From: Gemmatimonadota bacterium
Lineage (GTDB): Bacteria; Gemmatimonadota; Gemmatimonadetes; Gemmatimonadales; GWC2-71-9
Direction: 5' to 3'
Length of the DNA stretch: 64,000 bases
Assembly (NCBI GenBank): GCA_003222195.1
Contig: QHVB01000024.1
Coordinates: 124,001-188,000 of the forward strand
A model generated the notes under the pieces. It made no database searches, was not told the DNA's origin, and saw only the letters and a list, made by a program, of their open reading frames with translations. Shown in pieces: positions 16,901-23,607 of the stretch. The position numbers and the translations under genes were made by a program. Each line of letters starts with the position of its first letter. Position 1 is the first letter of the stretch.

Positions 16901-17521
16901 GACATCTTCTCGCCCCAGCAGCTCGAAGGCGCGATCTTCAAACAGGCCCGCACGTTCGCGACCACGCTCGTGCGCAACAACGGCGACGGGTCGTTCACCT
17001 TGGTCCCGCTGCCGCACGAAGCGCAGCTCGCGCCCGTTTACGGCATCTTGGCTGGCGATTTCGATCGTGACGGCACGACCGACCTGTTGCTTGCCGGCAA
17101 TTTCGAGGGTCTACAGCCGTCGATCGGCCCGATGATGTCGAGCTACGGGCTGTTTCTGCATGGGGACGGGAGAGGGAACTTCACGCCGGTGCGGGCGACG
17201 GAGAGCGGTTTCTTCGTGCCGGGACAGGCGCGCGACATTCAGCGACTGCACACCCCACGCGGCGATCTTTACATCGTTGCGCGCAACGACGATCGCCCGC
17301 TGTTTTTCCGCGCGGGCGGCGGGCGCCGGCCGCTAGCTTTGTTTGGTCCGGATGAGTATCACACCGTTGGCGCCGCGGATGCCGTAGGCCGCGGTGACGG
17401 CGGCATCACGCAAGACCTGCACGGTCTCGATGTCGTGCAGGTTGACCGCCGACAGGTTGCCGGCGTTGGGCCCCAGCGGGATGCCGTTCACGACGATGAG
17501 CGGCTCTTCGTCGCCCATTAA
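13955..17521 (+). CDS. CRTAC1-like FG-GAP/ASPIC-UnbV lipoprotein
   Basis: About 1188 residues: signal peptide with lipobox (FLLLAIVAC), then VCBS/FG-GAP calcium-binding beta-propeller repeats (DLTGDGLPEIV, DVNGDGRLDIYV, DYDGDGDLDLF, DVNRDGRPDVYVANDF), an ASPIC/UnbV domain near 545-615 (GARVTARGGGRQFMQELEPTRGFQSS, VDWPDG), and a second propeller set after the octamer-encoded linker (15803-15834). Such proteins accompany SusC/SusD genes; function unknown, adhesion or ligand binding inferred. Start TTG 13955 directly abuts the susD stop, and the signal peptide is partly encoded by the palindrome at 13973-14000. The last 62 residues are not family-like and run antisense through the plug-lipoprotein gene, so the native stop was probably lost near 17330. 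A G10 tract is at 16230-16239. Confidence 0.8.
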   Translation: MPQALHRGAQHAAPLFLLLAIVACSETKRDDAPPPASRDGQLFTLLPSSYTGVNFANRLTETRDFNVFTYRNFYNGGGVAIGDLTGDGLPEIVLSSNQEGPKLYLNLGNFHFRDVTKEAGVAENGRWTTGVTLADVNGDGRLDIYVCHAGLKPGALRANTLYINQGVKDGIPRFTEMAAQYGIADTGYSTQAAFFDYDGDGDLDLFLIRNSPKAVATIPVRNMRATRDPLGGHELYRNDHGHFTNVSEQAGIYGPEIGFGLGIAIGDVNRDGRPDVYVANDFFERDYLYINKGDGTFDDVLDQAMPVSSYFSMGVDIADIDNDGWPDIYTSDMLPADDYRLKTTSGFETWELYQAKARAGFDHQLMRNMLQHNNGNGTFSDVAWQASVARTDWSWAALIADFDLDGNKDIFVANGLARDVTQQDYISFLASDETMLAATRGQRVDFMSLINAMSSTKLPNYAFRNNGDLTFTDVGAAWGIDRPSFSNGAAFGDLDGDGAPDLVVNNVNDEAFIYRNNARTQLPQNHFLQVRLGGDSLNPFAVGARVTARGGGRQFMQELEPTRGFQSSVDYTLTFGVGRVDTLESVTVDWPDGRTSGTSHVGTNQRITVRESDGHFQPPNRPSAHPPLFRDVTAQVGLDFVHHENDFVDFDREPLIPKLVSTEGPFITVGDVNGDGLDDFFIGGAKGQPGALFIQQRDGRFVRSNPGLFEQDSISEDLGAVFFDADGDGHPDLYVVSGGSEYSALAPALQDRLYLNDGRGGGHFHKATGSLPAEDNSGSRVVAADYDGDGDIDLFVGGRVVPWRYGADPRSMLLQNDGHGHFTDVTRRLAPDLEHVGMVTDAVWRDVDGDGRLDLVVVGEWMPITIFHNAGGGRLVRVTTPGLERSEGWWNRIVAGDFTGHGRVDFVVGNLGLNTRLHASDSEPVTMYAKDFNGTGPFQQIISVYNQGTSYPIAMRDELLGALPSFKARYPRYKDYANQTVRDIFSPQQLEGAIFKQARTFATTLVRNNGDGSFTLVPLPHEAQLAPVYGILAGDFDRDGTTDLLLAGNFEGLQPSIGPMMSSYGLFLHGDGRGNFTPVRATESGFFVPGQARDIQRLHTPRGDLYIVARNDDRPLFFRAGGGRRPLALFGPDEYHTVGAADAVGRGDGGITQDLHGLDVVQVDRRQVAGVGPQRDAVHDDERLFVAH
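13973..14007 (+). terminator. Rho-independent terminator-like hairpin after susD
   Basis: A perfect 11-bp GC-rich stem (AGAGGGGCGCA / TGCGCCCCTCT) with a 6-base loop is followed by TTCTTTT. It would end susCD transcription, but it sits inside the signal-peptide codons of the next gene. The inner arms are identical to those of the palindrome at 46899-46922, so it may also be a copy of a dispersed repeat. Confidence 0.7.
15803..15834. repeat. Octanucleotide tandem repeat in linker of CRTAC1-like gene
   Basis: Two copies of CAACCGCC are followed by two copies of CATCCGCC, head to tail. They encode the Pro-rich linker QPPNRPSAHPPL between the ASPIC domain and the second propeller. The paralogue at 27075 has the same type of repeat at the same place (28848-28879). 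Confidence 0.85.
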
Positions 17522-17764
17522 CGTCGTTTCGCCGCGGAGGTGCAGCACCGGATGACCGTCCGGAGCGCGCCTGATCGTCAGACCGGGTACGCGCGCCAAC
17601 AATAGCTGCTCGAGACTTTGCCCCGGTGAGCGCTGAATGTCTTCCGCGGTCAAGACGGTACCGGGTGGTCTGTTCGGATCGGGTTGCGAGGATTGCCGCG
17701 ACGTCCGATATGAACAGGCAGCGAGCAGGAACAGCGGCAGGATCGTGCGCGTCAGGTGTGTCAT
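17333..17764 (-). CDS. Stand-alone TonB-receptor plug-domain lipoprotein
   Basis: A 143-residue protein. ATG 17764 gives MTHLTRTILPLFLLAAC, a short lipoprotein signal peptide, then about 30 flexible residues and a complete SusC-like plug: LEQLLLARVPGLTIRR, LRGETTLMGDEEPLIVVNGI, VQVLRDAAVTAAYGIRGANG, VILIRTKQS. The protein stops where a receptor would start its barrel, so it cannot be a transporter. It may be a lipid-anchored decoy, regulator or TonB-box partner; its role is unknown. It diverges from the GH97 gene (90-base gap) and overlaps the 3' end of the CRTAC1-like gene by 189 bases in antisense. A remnant resembling its C-terminus is found at the end of galM. Confidence 0.82.
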   Translation of the reverse strand: MTHLTRTILPLFLLAACSYRTSRQSSQPDPNRPPGTVLTAEDIQRSPGQSLEQLLLARVPGLTIRRAPDGHPVLHLRGETTLMGDEEPLIVVNGIPLGPNAGNLSAVNLHDIETVQVLRDAAVTAAYGIRGANGVILIRTKQS

Positions 17765-17854
17765 AGACCGCCCCTTGAGGGAGTCCGCCTGACCGCAAAT
17801 ATACGGGTGGGACTCGATGCCCGCATCGTACATTTCGCCAGTGGAGAGGCATTC

Positions 17855-19885
17855 ATGAGGATCTACGGGCCCGCAGTGTTGGCGTTACTCATCCCCTGCT
17901 CGGTGGCGACCAGCCAGGTGCGCGTCGCGTCGCCCGACGGGCGGAATGTCGTGATGGTCGACACCCATGAGGGCCGGCTCTACTACACCGTGCAGCGCGA
18001 CGGCCGCCCGCTCCTGACACCCTCGATGCTCGGCTTCGAATTCCGCGGCGCCCCGCCGCTGCGCGATGGCCTGCGCATCGTGGACTCGAGCCGCAGCACG
18101 TTTGACACGACGTGGACGCAGCCCTGGGGCGAGGTGTCGCGCATCCGCGATCACCACAACGAGCTCAAGGTGTCCGTCGCCGAGACGGGGCCGCCGGATC
18201 GGAAATTCACGCTGGCCGTCCGAGCCTTCAACGACGGCGTGGCCTTCCGTTATGAGTTCCCGGCGCAAGCAAACCTCGGCGACTTCGAGATCACCGACGA
18301 GCTGACCGAGTTCGCGCTGGCCGACAACGCCCGCACCTGGTGGATCGCTTCGAACCGGCCGCGGCTCGACCGGTCCGAGCAGCTGTGGTCCGAGGGACCG
18401 GTGAGCACGCTCGACAGCGTGCAGACACCCCTCACCATGGAGTTCCGGGACGGCAAGACGTTCGTGGTGATTCACGAGGCGAACCTCGTGGACTACGCGC
18501 GCATGGATATCCGCGGTCCACGGATGGACAACCGCACGCTGCACGCCGACCTCGCGCCGATGGCGGACGGCGTGAAGGTGCGTGGCCATACGCCGTTCGT
18601 GACGCCGTGGCGGACGATACAGATCGCCGACAGGGTGACGGAGCTGTCGCCCTCCGTCATCGGCCTGAACCTCAATCCACCCAGTGTCATTGCGAACACC
18701 GACTGGATCAAGCCGATGAAATACGTCGGGATCTGGTGGGGCATGCACATTAACACGATGACGTGGAGCTCGGGCCCCAAGCACGGCGCCACGACCGCAA
18801 ACACCAAGCGCTACATCGATTTTGCCGCGGCGAACGGCTTCCGGGGCGTGCTGGTGGAAGGCTGGAACCTGGGCTGGGACGGCGACTGGATTCAGAACCG
18901 CAACGCGTTCTCGTTCACGCAACCCTACCCCGATTACGATCTCCCCGAGTTGGCGCGCTACGCCCGCTCCAAAGGGGTGCATCTCATCGTGCACAACGAA
19001 ACCTCGGGTGGCATCCAGAACTACGAACGCCAGATGGATAGCGCCTTCGCGCTCTATCACTCGCTCGGCCTCGATGCGATCAAGTCCGGCTACGTGACCG
19101 ACATGACCAGTGAAGGCCATTCGCACTGGAGCCAGTTCATGGTCAACCACTACCGGCACGTGATCGAGAAGGCGCTGCAGTATCGCGTCATGCTCGACGT
19201 GCACGAGCCGATTCACGATACCGGCGAGCGTCGCACCTATCCGAACATGCTGAGCCGCGAAGGCGCGCGCGGGCAGGAGTACAATGCCTGGGGCGGCGAG
19301 GGCGGCAACCCGCCGGAGCACGAGACGATCCTGTTCTTCACGCGGCTGCTCGACGGTCCGATGGACTTCACACCGGGGATCTTCGATATCCTCCGCACCC
19401 GCACGGGGCCGGCGCGCACCAACGAAGAATCGCGCGTGCGTACCACGATCGCCAAGCAGCTCGCGCTCTACGTGGTGATCTACTCGCCACTCCAAATGGC
19501 GGCCGACCTGCCGGAGAACTACGCCAATGTGCCGGCGTTCCAGTTCATCAAGGACGTCGCAGTGGACTGGGATACGAGCCGCGTGATCGACGGCAAGATC
19601 GGCGACTACGTCATCGTGGCGCGCAAACAGAAGAGCAGCCCGCAGTGGTTCCTTGGCGCCATCACCGACGAAGAGGCGCGCACCTTCAACGTGCCGCTCA
19701 CCTTCCTCGACCGCGGGAGGAGCTACATCGCCGACATCTACGCCGACGGCCCGGGGGCCAATTGGCTCACGAACCCAACGGCCGTCGCCATCTCGCATCG
19801 CACCGTCACGCGAAACTCGGTCCTGCGCATCGCCATGGCCCCAGGGGGCGGCCAGGCGATTCGCATTCGCCCCGCACAGCCATGA
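17855..19885 (+). CDS. susB: GH97 alpha-glucosidase, secreted
   Basis: A 676-residue GH97 enzyme with signal peptide (cleavage near SVATS). Domains: N-terminal beta-sandwich (to about 275), TIM barrel (VGIWWGMHINTMTW to VDWDTSRV), C-terminal beta domain. The glutamates of the inverting SusB type are visible: HNETSGG, MLDVHEPIHDTG and REGARGQEYNAWGGEGGNPP. It should release glucose from alpha-glucan oligosaccharides in the periplasm. Start ATG 17855 has GGAGAGG upstream; the longer frame above is not conserved. Its stop overlaps the start of the next gene as ATGA, which couples a starch enzyme to the synthetase-like/radical SAM/FAD cassette. Confidence 0.93.
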   Translation: MRIYGPAVLALLIPCSVATSQVRVASPDGRNVVMVDTHEGRLYYTVQRDGRPLLTPSMLGFEFRGAPPLRDGLRIVDSSRSTFDTTWTQPWGEVSRIRDHHNELKVSVAETGPPDRKFTLAVRAFNDGVAFRYEFPAQANLGDFEITDELTEFALADNARTWWIASNRPRLDRSEQLWSEGPVSTLDSVQTPLTMEFRDGKTFVVIHEANLVDYARMDIRGPRMDNRTLHADLAPMADGVKVRGHTPFVTPWRTIQIADRVTELSPSVIGLNLNPPSVIANTDWIKPMKYVGIWWGMHINTMTWSSGPKHGATTANTKRYIDFAAANGFRGVLVEGWNLGWDGDWIQNRNAFSFTQPYPDYDLPELARYARSKGVHLIVHNETSGGIQNYERQMDSAFALYHSLGLDAIKSGYVTDMTSEGHSHWSQFMVNHYRHVIEKALQYRVMLDVHEPIHDTGERRTYPNMLSREGARGQEYNAWGGEGGNPPEHETILFFTRLLDGPMDFTPGIFDILRTRTGPARTNEESRVRTTIAKQLALYVVIYSPLQMAADLPENYANVPAFQFIKDVAVDWDTSRVIDGKIGDYVIVARKQKSSPQWFLGAITDEEARTFNVPLTFLDRGRSYIADIYADGPGANWLTNPTAVAISHRTVTRNSVLRIAMAPGGGQAIRIRPAQP

Positions 19886-21216
19886 ACCGGCAGATCGCGC
19901 AAGTCATCAATCTGGTCGCCGACGAATCACAGCATCTCTGGTCGGGGGGGAACGATCTCGCCGCTGCGCGCCGGGCGCTGCTCGCGAGCGATCCGGCCGC
20001 GGTGCTCGAGATCGCCGGCTCATTCGCGCTGGTGGCGCAGGAAGGCGAGCGCGTCGTGCTGGCGCGGAGCCTCGAACGGCCGCTGCGGTATTTCCTCGCA
20101 AAGGCCGCCGACGGCCCCGTCCTGATCGTCGCCGAACGGATCGACGAGATCGCCGCCGAGCTGGAGCGGCGGGGATGGGGCGATCAGTTCCACCCGTCGT
20201 ACACACGCATGACGCCGGCCCACCATGTAACGACGCTGCGGTTGATCGGCTGCCCGGATCCCAACCCGATTTATACACGCTTCTTCGATCCGCCACGCGC
20301 TACCCTGCCGCCTGACCTGGACGTGATCGGGCGCCATTACATCGAAGCGCTGTACCACGAGGTGCGCAGCTGGCTCGTAGCCCAGGATCCTGGTGCCCCC
20401 ATTGGTGTGCCGTTCTCGGGCGGGATCGACAGCGGCTCGGTGCTGCTGTGCTTGTACACGCTGCTGCTCGATCACGGACAATCGCCCGGGCGACTCAAAT
20501 CGTTTACGCTGTCGCTGGACGGCGACGGCGATGACGCCCGCCAGGCACGCGAGTTCCTCCGCCGCACCAACCTCGAGATGCTGGGCGAGACGATCGAGGT
20601 CCCCGCGAGCGGGGGGGCGCTCGATCCGCTGCGCGCGGTCGCCGTCATCGAGGACTACAAGCCGCTCGACGTCGAATGCGCCGCCGTCAACCTCGCGCTG
20701 CTGCAGTCCATTCGGGAGCGCTATCCCGACTGGAGACTGCTCGTGGACGGGGACGGCGGTGATGAAAACCTCAAGGACTACCCCATCGAAGCGAACGGCG
20801 AGCTGACGATCCGTAGCGTGGTGAATAACCGAATGCTCTATCAGGAGGGTTGGGGGGTCGACTCGCTCAAGCACTCGCTGACCTACTCGGGCGGCTACAG
20901 CCGTGGGTGCGTGCGCGGCTACGCCTGCGCCAGCCGCTACGGCTTCGTGTCGTTCAGCCCCCACACGCGACCGTCCGTCATCGCCATCGCCGAGGCGATA
21001 CCGTTCGCCCAGCTGACGAGCGGCTCACACGAGCGCCTGTACGCCCTGAAGGGCGAGATCGTGAGCCGCGGTGTCCGCGCAGTGCTGGGAGTCGATATGC
21101 CCGTCTACCCCAAACGGCGCTTCCAGCACGGCTCGGCGACGCCCGCGACGGCCGCACACCTGTTCACCGAGGACGAGGCGCGCTATCGCCGCCATTTCCA
21201 CGCACTCCACACCTGA
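19882..21216 (+). CDS. Asparagine-synthetase-like ATP pyrophosphatase domain protein
   Basis: A 444-residue protein. The PP-loop SGGIDS is at residues 179-184, with the following helix (VLLCLYTLLL), LLVDGDGGDENLKDYP near 285 and a C-terminal VLGVDMPVYPKRRFQHGS, all as in the AsnB synthetase domain that adenylates a carboxylate. The first 170 residues resemble a degenerate class II glutaminase (SFALVAQEGERVVLARSLERPLRYFLA), but there is no N-terminal Cys, so glutamine cleavage is unlikely. This is the situation in beta-lactam synthetase and lasso-peptide cyclases, which form amides internally. Start ATG 19882 overlaps the GH97 stop. A radical SAM and a halogenase-like gene follow, so it probably activates a carboxylate in a modification or small-molecule pathway. 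Confidence 0.82.
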   Translation: MNRQIAQVINLVADESQHLWSGGNDLAAARRALLASDPAAVLEIAGSFALVAQEGERVVLARSLERPLRYFLAKAADGPVLIVAERIDEIAAELERRGWGDQFHPSYTRMTPAHHVTTLRLIGCPDPNPIYTRFFDPPRATLPPDLDVIGRHYIEALYHEVRSWLVAQDPGAPIGVPFSGGIDSGSVLLCLYTLLLDHGQSPGRLKSFTLSLDGDGDDARQAREFLRRTNLEMLGETIEVPASGGALDPLRAVAVIEDYKPLDVECAAVNLALLQSIRERYPDWRLLVDGDGGDENLKDYPIEANGELTIRSVVNNRMLYQEGWGVDSLKHSLTYSGGYSRGCVRGYACASRYGFVSFSPHTRPSVIAIAEAIPFAQLTSGSHERLYALKGEIVSRGVRAVLGVDMPVYPKRRFQHGSATPATAAHLFTEDEARYRRHFHALHT

Positions 21217-22144
21217 CGCCCGGATCCGCGGGCTCAGGCCGCCGAAGCCGTTCGTCGATCCCTGGAAGGCGCACGGGACCGTTTTGGAGGAGGAACGGGC
21301 GGCGGGCGGTGCGGTGGAGCGGGCTCTCACCGTGTTCCTGTCCGGCGCCGAATGCCCCTTCACCTGCTCCTTCTGCGACCTGTGGCGCTGGACAATCGAC
21401 GGACCGACCCCCGTTGGGGCACTCCCCATGCAGCTCGAGCTCGTCCTCGCGGACCTGCCTGCGCGTGTCGCCGATCGGCTGAAGCTCTACAACGCGAGCA
21501 ATTTCTTCGATCGCCGGGCCGTACCGTTGGAAGACCTGCCCCGCATTGCGGAGCTCGCGCAGCCGTTCGGGACCGTGACCGTGGAATCCCACGCCGGTAT
21601 GATCGGCCCTGTCGTCTGCGATTTTGCGGAGCTGCTCTCGGGTCGCCTCGAAGTGGCTGTCGGACTCGAAACGATTCACCCGGTCGCCGCGGCACAGCTC
21701 AACAAGCGGCTCGACCTCGATCGTTTCGACAGCGCCGCCGCATTTCTCGCCGAGCATGACATCGATCTGCGCGTGTTCGTCTTGCTTGGCGCGCCGCACG
21801 TCCCCGCCGCCGAATCAGTCGACTGGACGGTGCGGACCGTGGAATATGCCGCGGCACACGGCGCCGGGCGGGTTGCCATCATCCCCGTACGCGGCGGCAA
21901 CGGCGAGCTGGAGCGGCTACAGGCGCAAGGGGCGTTCACCCCGCCCACGCTCGCACAGCTCGAATGCGCTCTGGAACAATCCCTGGCACTCGCCCCCGCC
22001 GTCGTAACCGCTGATGTCTGGGATCTCGACCGGTTGCCAGCCTGCGACCAATGCCGCGCGGACCGCGTGTCACGCATCAAGCACCTGAATCTCAGCCGCC
22101 CCTCACGCCCCGAACCCGCGGTTCGCTGCTCGGCGTGCGCGTAG
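21071..22144 (+). CDS. Radical SAM enzyme with C-terminal CxxC pairs
   Basis: The CxxxCxxC cluster motif is ECPFTCSFCDLW (residues 95, 99, 102 counted from 21071). The rest reads as a partial TIM barrel (LKLYNASNFFD, TVESHAGMIG, LEVAVGLETIHP, RVFVLLGAPHVP, IIPVRGGNGELERL). Two CxxC pairs (ACDQC and the terminal RCSAC, 24 residues apart) could bind zinc or a second cluster. It would cleave SAM to start a radical modification; substrate unknown. The conserved body begins near RGLRPPKPFVDPWKAHG (about 21230). The only standard start before that is ATG 21071, inside the upstream gene; a rare ATT at 21194 or ATC at 21224 would remove the overlap. The start is therefore uncertain. Its stop overlaps the next gene by 10 bases. 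Confidence 0.85.
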   Translation: MSAQCWESICPSTPNGASSTARRRPRRPHTCSPRTRRAIAAISTHSTPDARIRGLRPPKPFVDPWKAHGTVLEEERAAGGAVERALTVFLSGAECPFTCSFCDLWRWTIDGPTPVGALPMQLELVLADLPARVADRLKLYNASNFFDRRAVPLEDLPRIAELAQPFGTVTVESHAGMIGPVVCDFAELLSGRLEVAVGLETIHPVAAAQLNKRLDLDRFDSAAAFLAEHDIDLRVFVLLGAPHVPAAESVDWTVRTVEYAAAHGAGRVAIIPVRGGNGELERLQAQGAFTPPTLAQLECALEQSLALAPAVVTADVWDLDRLPACDQCRADRVSRIKHLNLSRPSRPEPAVRCSACA

Positions 22145-23607
22145 CGATCGTCGGCAGCGGCTTTGCCGGCTCGCTGCTCGCCCGCATCCTCGCGGTCCAG
22201 GGACATGGTGTCGCGTTGCTCGAGCGCGGCACGCACCCGCGTTTCGCGATCGGCGAGTCGAGCACGCCGCTCGCCAACCTCACGCTGGAGCGGTTGGCGC
22301 GCCGCTACGGTTTGGGCGATTGCTACGATCTCGCGGCGCACGGCCGGTGGATCGCGCGCTTCCCCGAGCTGCGGCGGGGGCTGAAGCGCGGCTTCACGTT
22401 CTATCGGCACCACGCGGGACGTCCCTTCGCCAATGCCGGATTGCGGTCGGAGCGGCTCCTCGTTGCCGCCAGTCCCAACGATCATGTCGCCGACAATCAC
22501 TGGCTGCGGGCCGATGTCGACCATCATTTCGTGCGCGCTGCCATCCAAGCGGGCGTAGAGTATCGAGACCGGGTCGAGGTGACGCCCGACACGCTCAAGG
22601 CCCTGCACGTCGATTTCGTCGTCGATGCGTCCGGACCCGGCGGGTTTCTGGCACGCCAGCTCGCCATCCCATCGCGGCTAAACCGGATGCACACGCACGC
22701 CGGCCTGCTGTTCAGCCACTTCGACGGCGTGCGGCTCATGCCCGACGTCGTGCCGGGGCTGCCAGCAGGCCCCTACCCGGATGACTGGGCGGCGGTGCAT
22801 CACATAATAGAGGAAGGGTGGCTCTACTCGCTGCGGTTCGACGACGGCGTTACCAGCGCCGGCTTCCTGCTGCGGGACCGGGTGCCGGGAGCCCCGGAGG
22901 AAATGTGGCGGCACCTGCTGCGCCGCTACCCCACGATCGGCGCGCTGTTCGGCGACGCCAAACCGCTCTTTCCTCTCAGCTACAAGCCGCGGATTCAGCA
23001 CCGGCTGGCGCGTGCCACCGGCCCCGGCTGGGCGATGCTGCCTCACGCCTTCGCGTTCGTGGATCCGCTCTTCTCGACCGGAATCGCCTGGAGCTTGCGC
23101 GCCATCGAGCGCCTGGCGCTCAGTTTCGAGAACGGATCCGTTCCTAGCGAGCGGGACCTGGCCCGTTATGAGGCGCAACTGAGTGGTGAAGCCGATCAGA
23201 TCGATTGGCTCGTCGCTGGCGCCTATCATGCGATGGCGCGGTTTGATCTCTTCGCGGCGCAGGCGATGATCTACTTTGCGACGGTGTCGTTCGCGGAGGT
23301 CAACCAGCGCATCCATGCCACCGAAACCGCCGCGTGGTCCGGATTTCTGGGTGTGGGAGACTCGCGTCTAGGCGGCCTACCGCGCGCGAGCCTGCGGCGG
23401 TTACGCCACGCGCGCACGCGCGAGGACCGGCGCGAGTTCGTCAGCTGGGTAACCAGGAGCATCGCACCCAGAAATGTCTGCGGCCTTGCGAACCCTGCGA
23501 CCCACGGTCTCTACCCCGTCGATTTGGACATGCTCGTGCAGCGCCATGCGGTGCTCGGCATGAGCCGCGAGTCGCTCGTCAGCGCTCTTCCCGCGCTCCG
23601 GGCTTGA
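22135..23607 (+). CDS. FAD-dependent oxidoreductase, flavin halogenase-like
   Basis: A 490-residue flavoprotein. It starts at GTG 22135 with the Rossmann motif VAIVGSGFAGS (GxGxxG at residues 7, 9, 12), then FAIGESSTPLANLTL, the GESxxP motif of tryptophan-halogenase-type enzymes, and FVDPLFSTGIAWS, the conserved halogenase C-terminal motif. The WxWxIP motif of classical halogenases is absent (WLYSLRF is at that place), so halogenation is unproven and hydroxylation or oxidation is equally possible. LKRGFTFYRH holds a Lys that might play the catalytic role. It is coupled to the radical SAM gene by overlap and ends in a 29-base convergent overlap with the next CRTAC1-like gene. Confidence 0.82.
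   Translation: MRVAIVGSGFAGSLLARILAVQGHGVALLERGTHPRFAIGESSTPLANLTLERLARRYGLGDCYDLAAHGRWIARFPELRRGLKRGFTFYRHHAGRPFANAGLRSERLLVAASPNDHVADNHWLRADVDHHFVRAAIQAGVEYRDRVEVTPDTLKALHVDFVVDASGPGGFLARQLAIPSRLNRMHTHAGLLFSHFDGVRLMPDVVPGLPAGPYPDDWAAVHHIIEEGWLYSLRFDDGVTSAGFLLRDRVPGAPEEMWRHLLRRYPTIGALFGDAKPLFPLSYKPRIQHRLARATGPGWAMLPHAFAFVDPLFSTGIAWSLRAIERLALSFENGSVPSERDLARYEAQLSGEADQIDWLVAGAYHAMARFDLFAAQAMIYFATVSFAEVNQRIHATETAAWSGFLGVGDSRLGGLPRASLRRLRHARTREDRREFVSWVTRSIAPRNVCGLANPATHGLYPVDLDMLVQRHAVLGMSRESLVSALPALRA

Noticed and set aside
17885-19798. Long minus-strand frame opposite GH97
   Set aside because: The plus strand encodes a complete GH97 with catalytic motifs; the antisense frame has shadow composition only.
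22135-23607. Naming the FAD enzyme a tryptophan halogenase
   Set aside because: The WxWxIP motif is missing, so only halogenase-like FAD oxidoreductase is justified.
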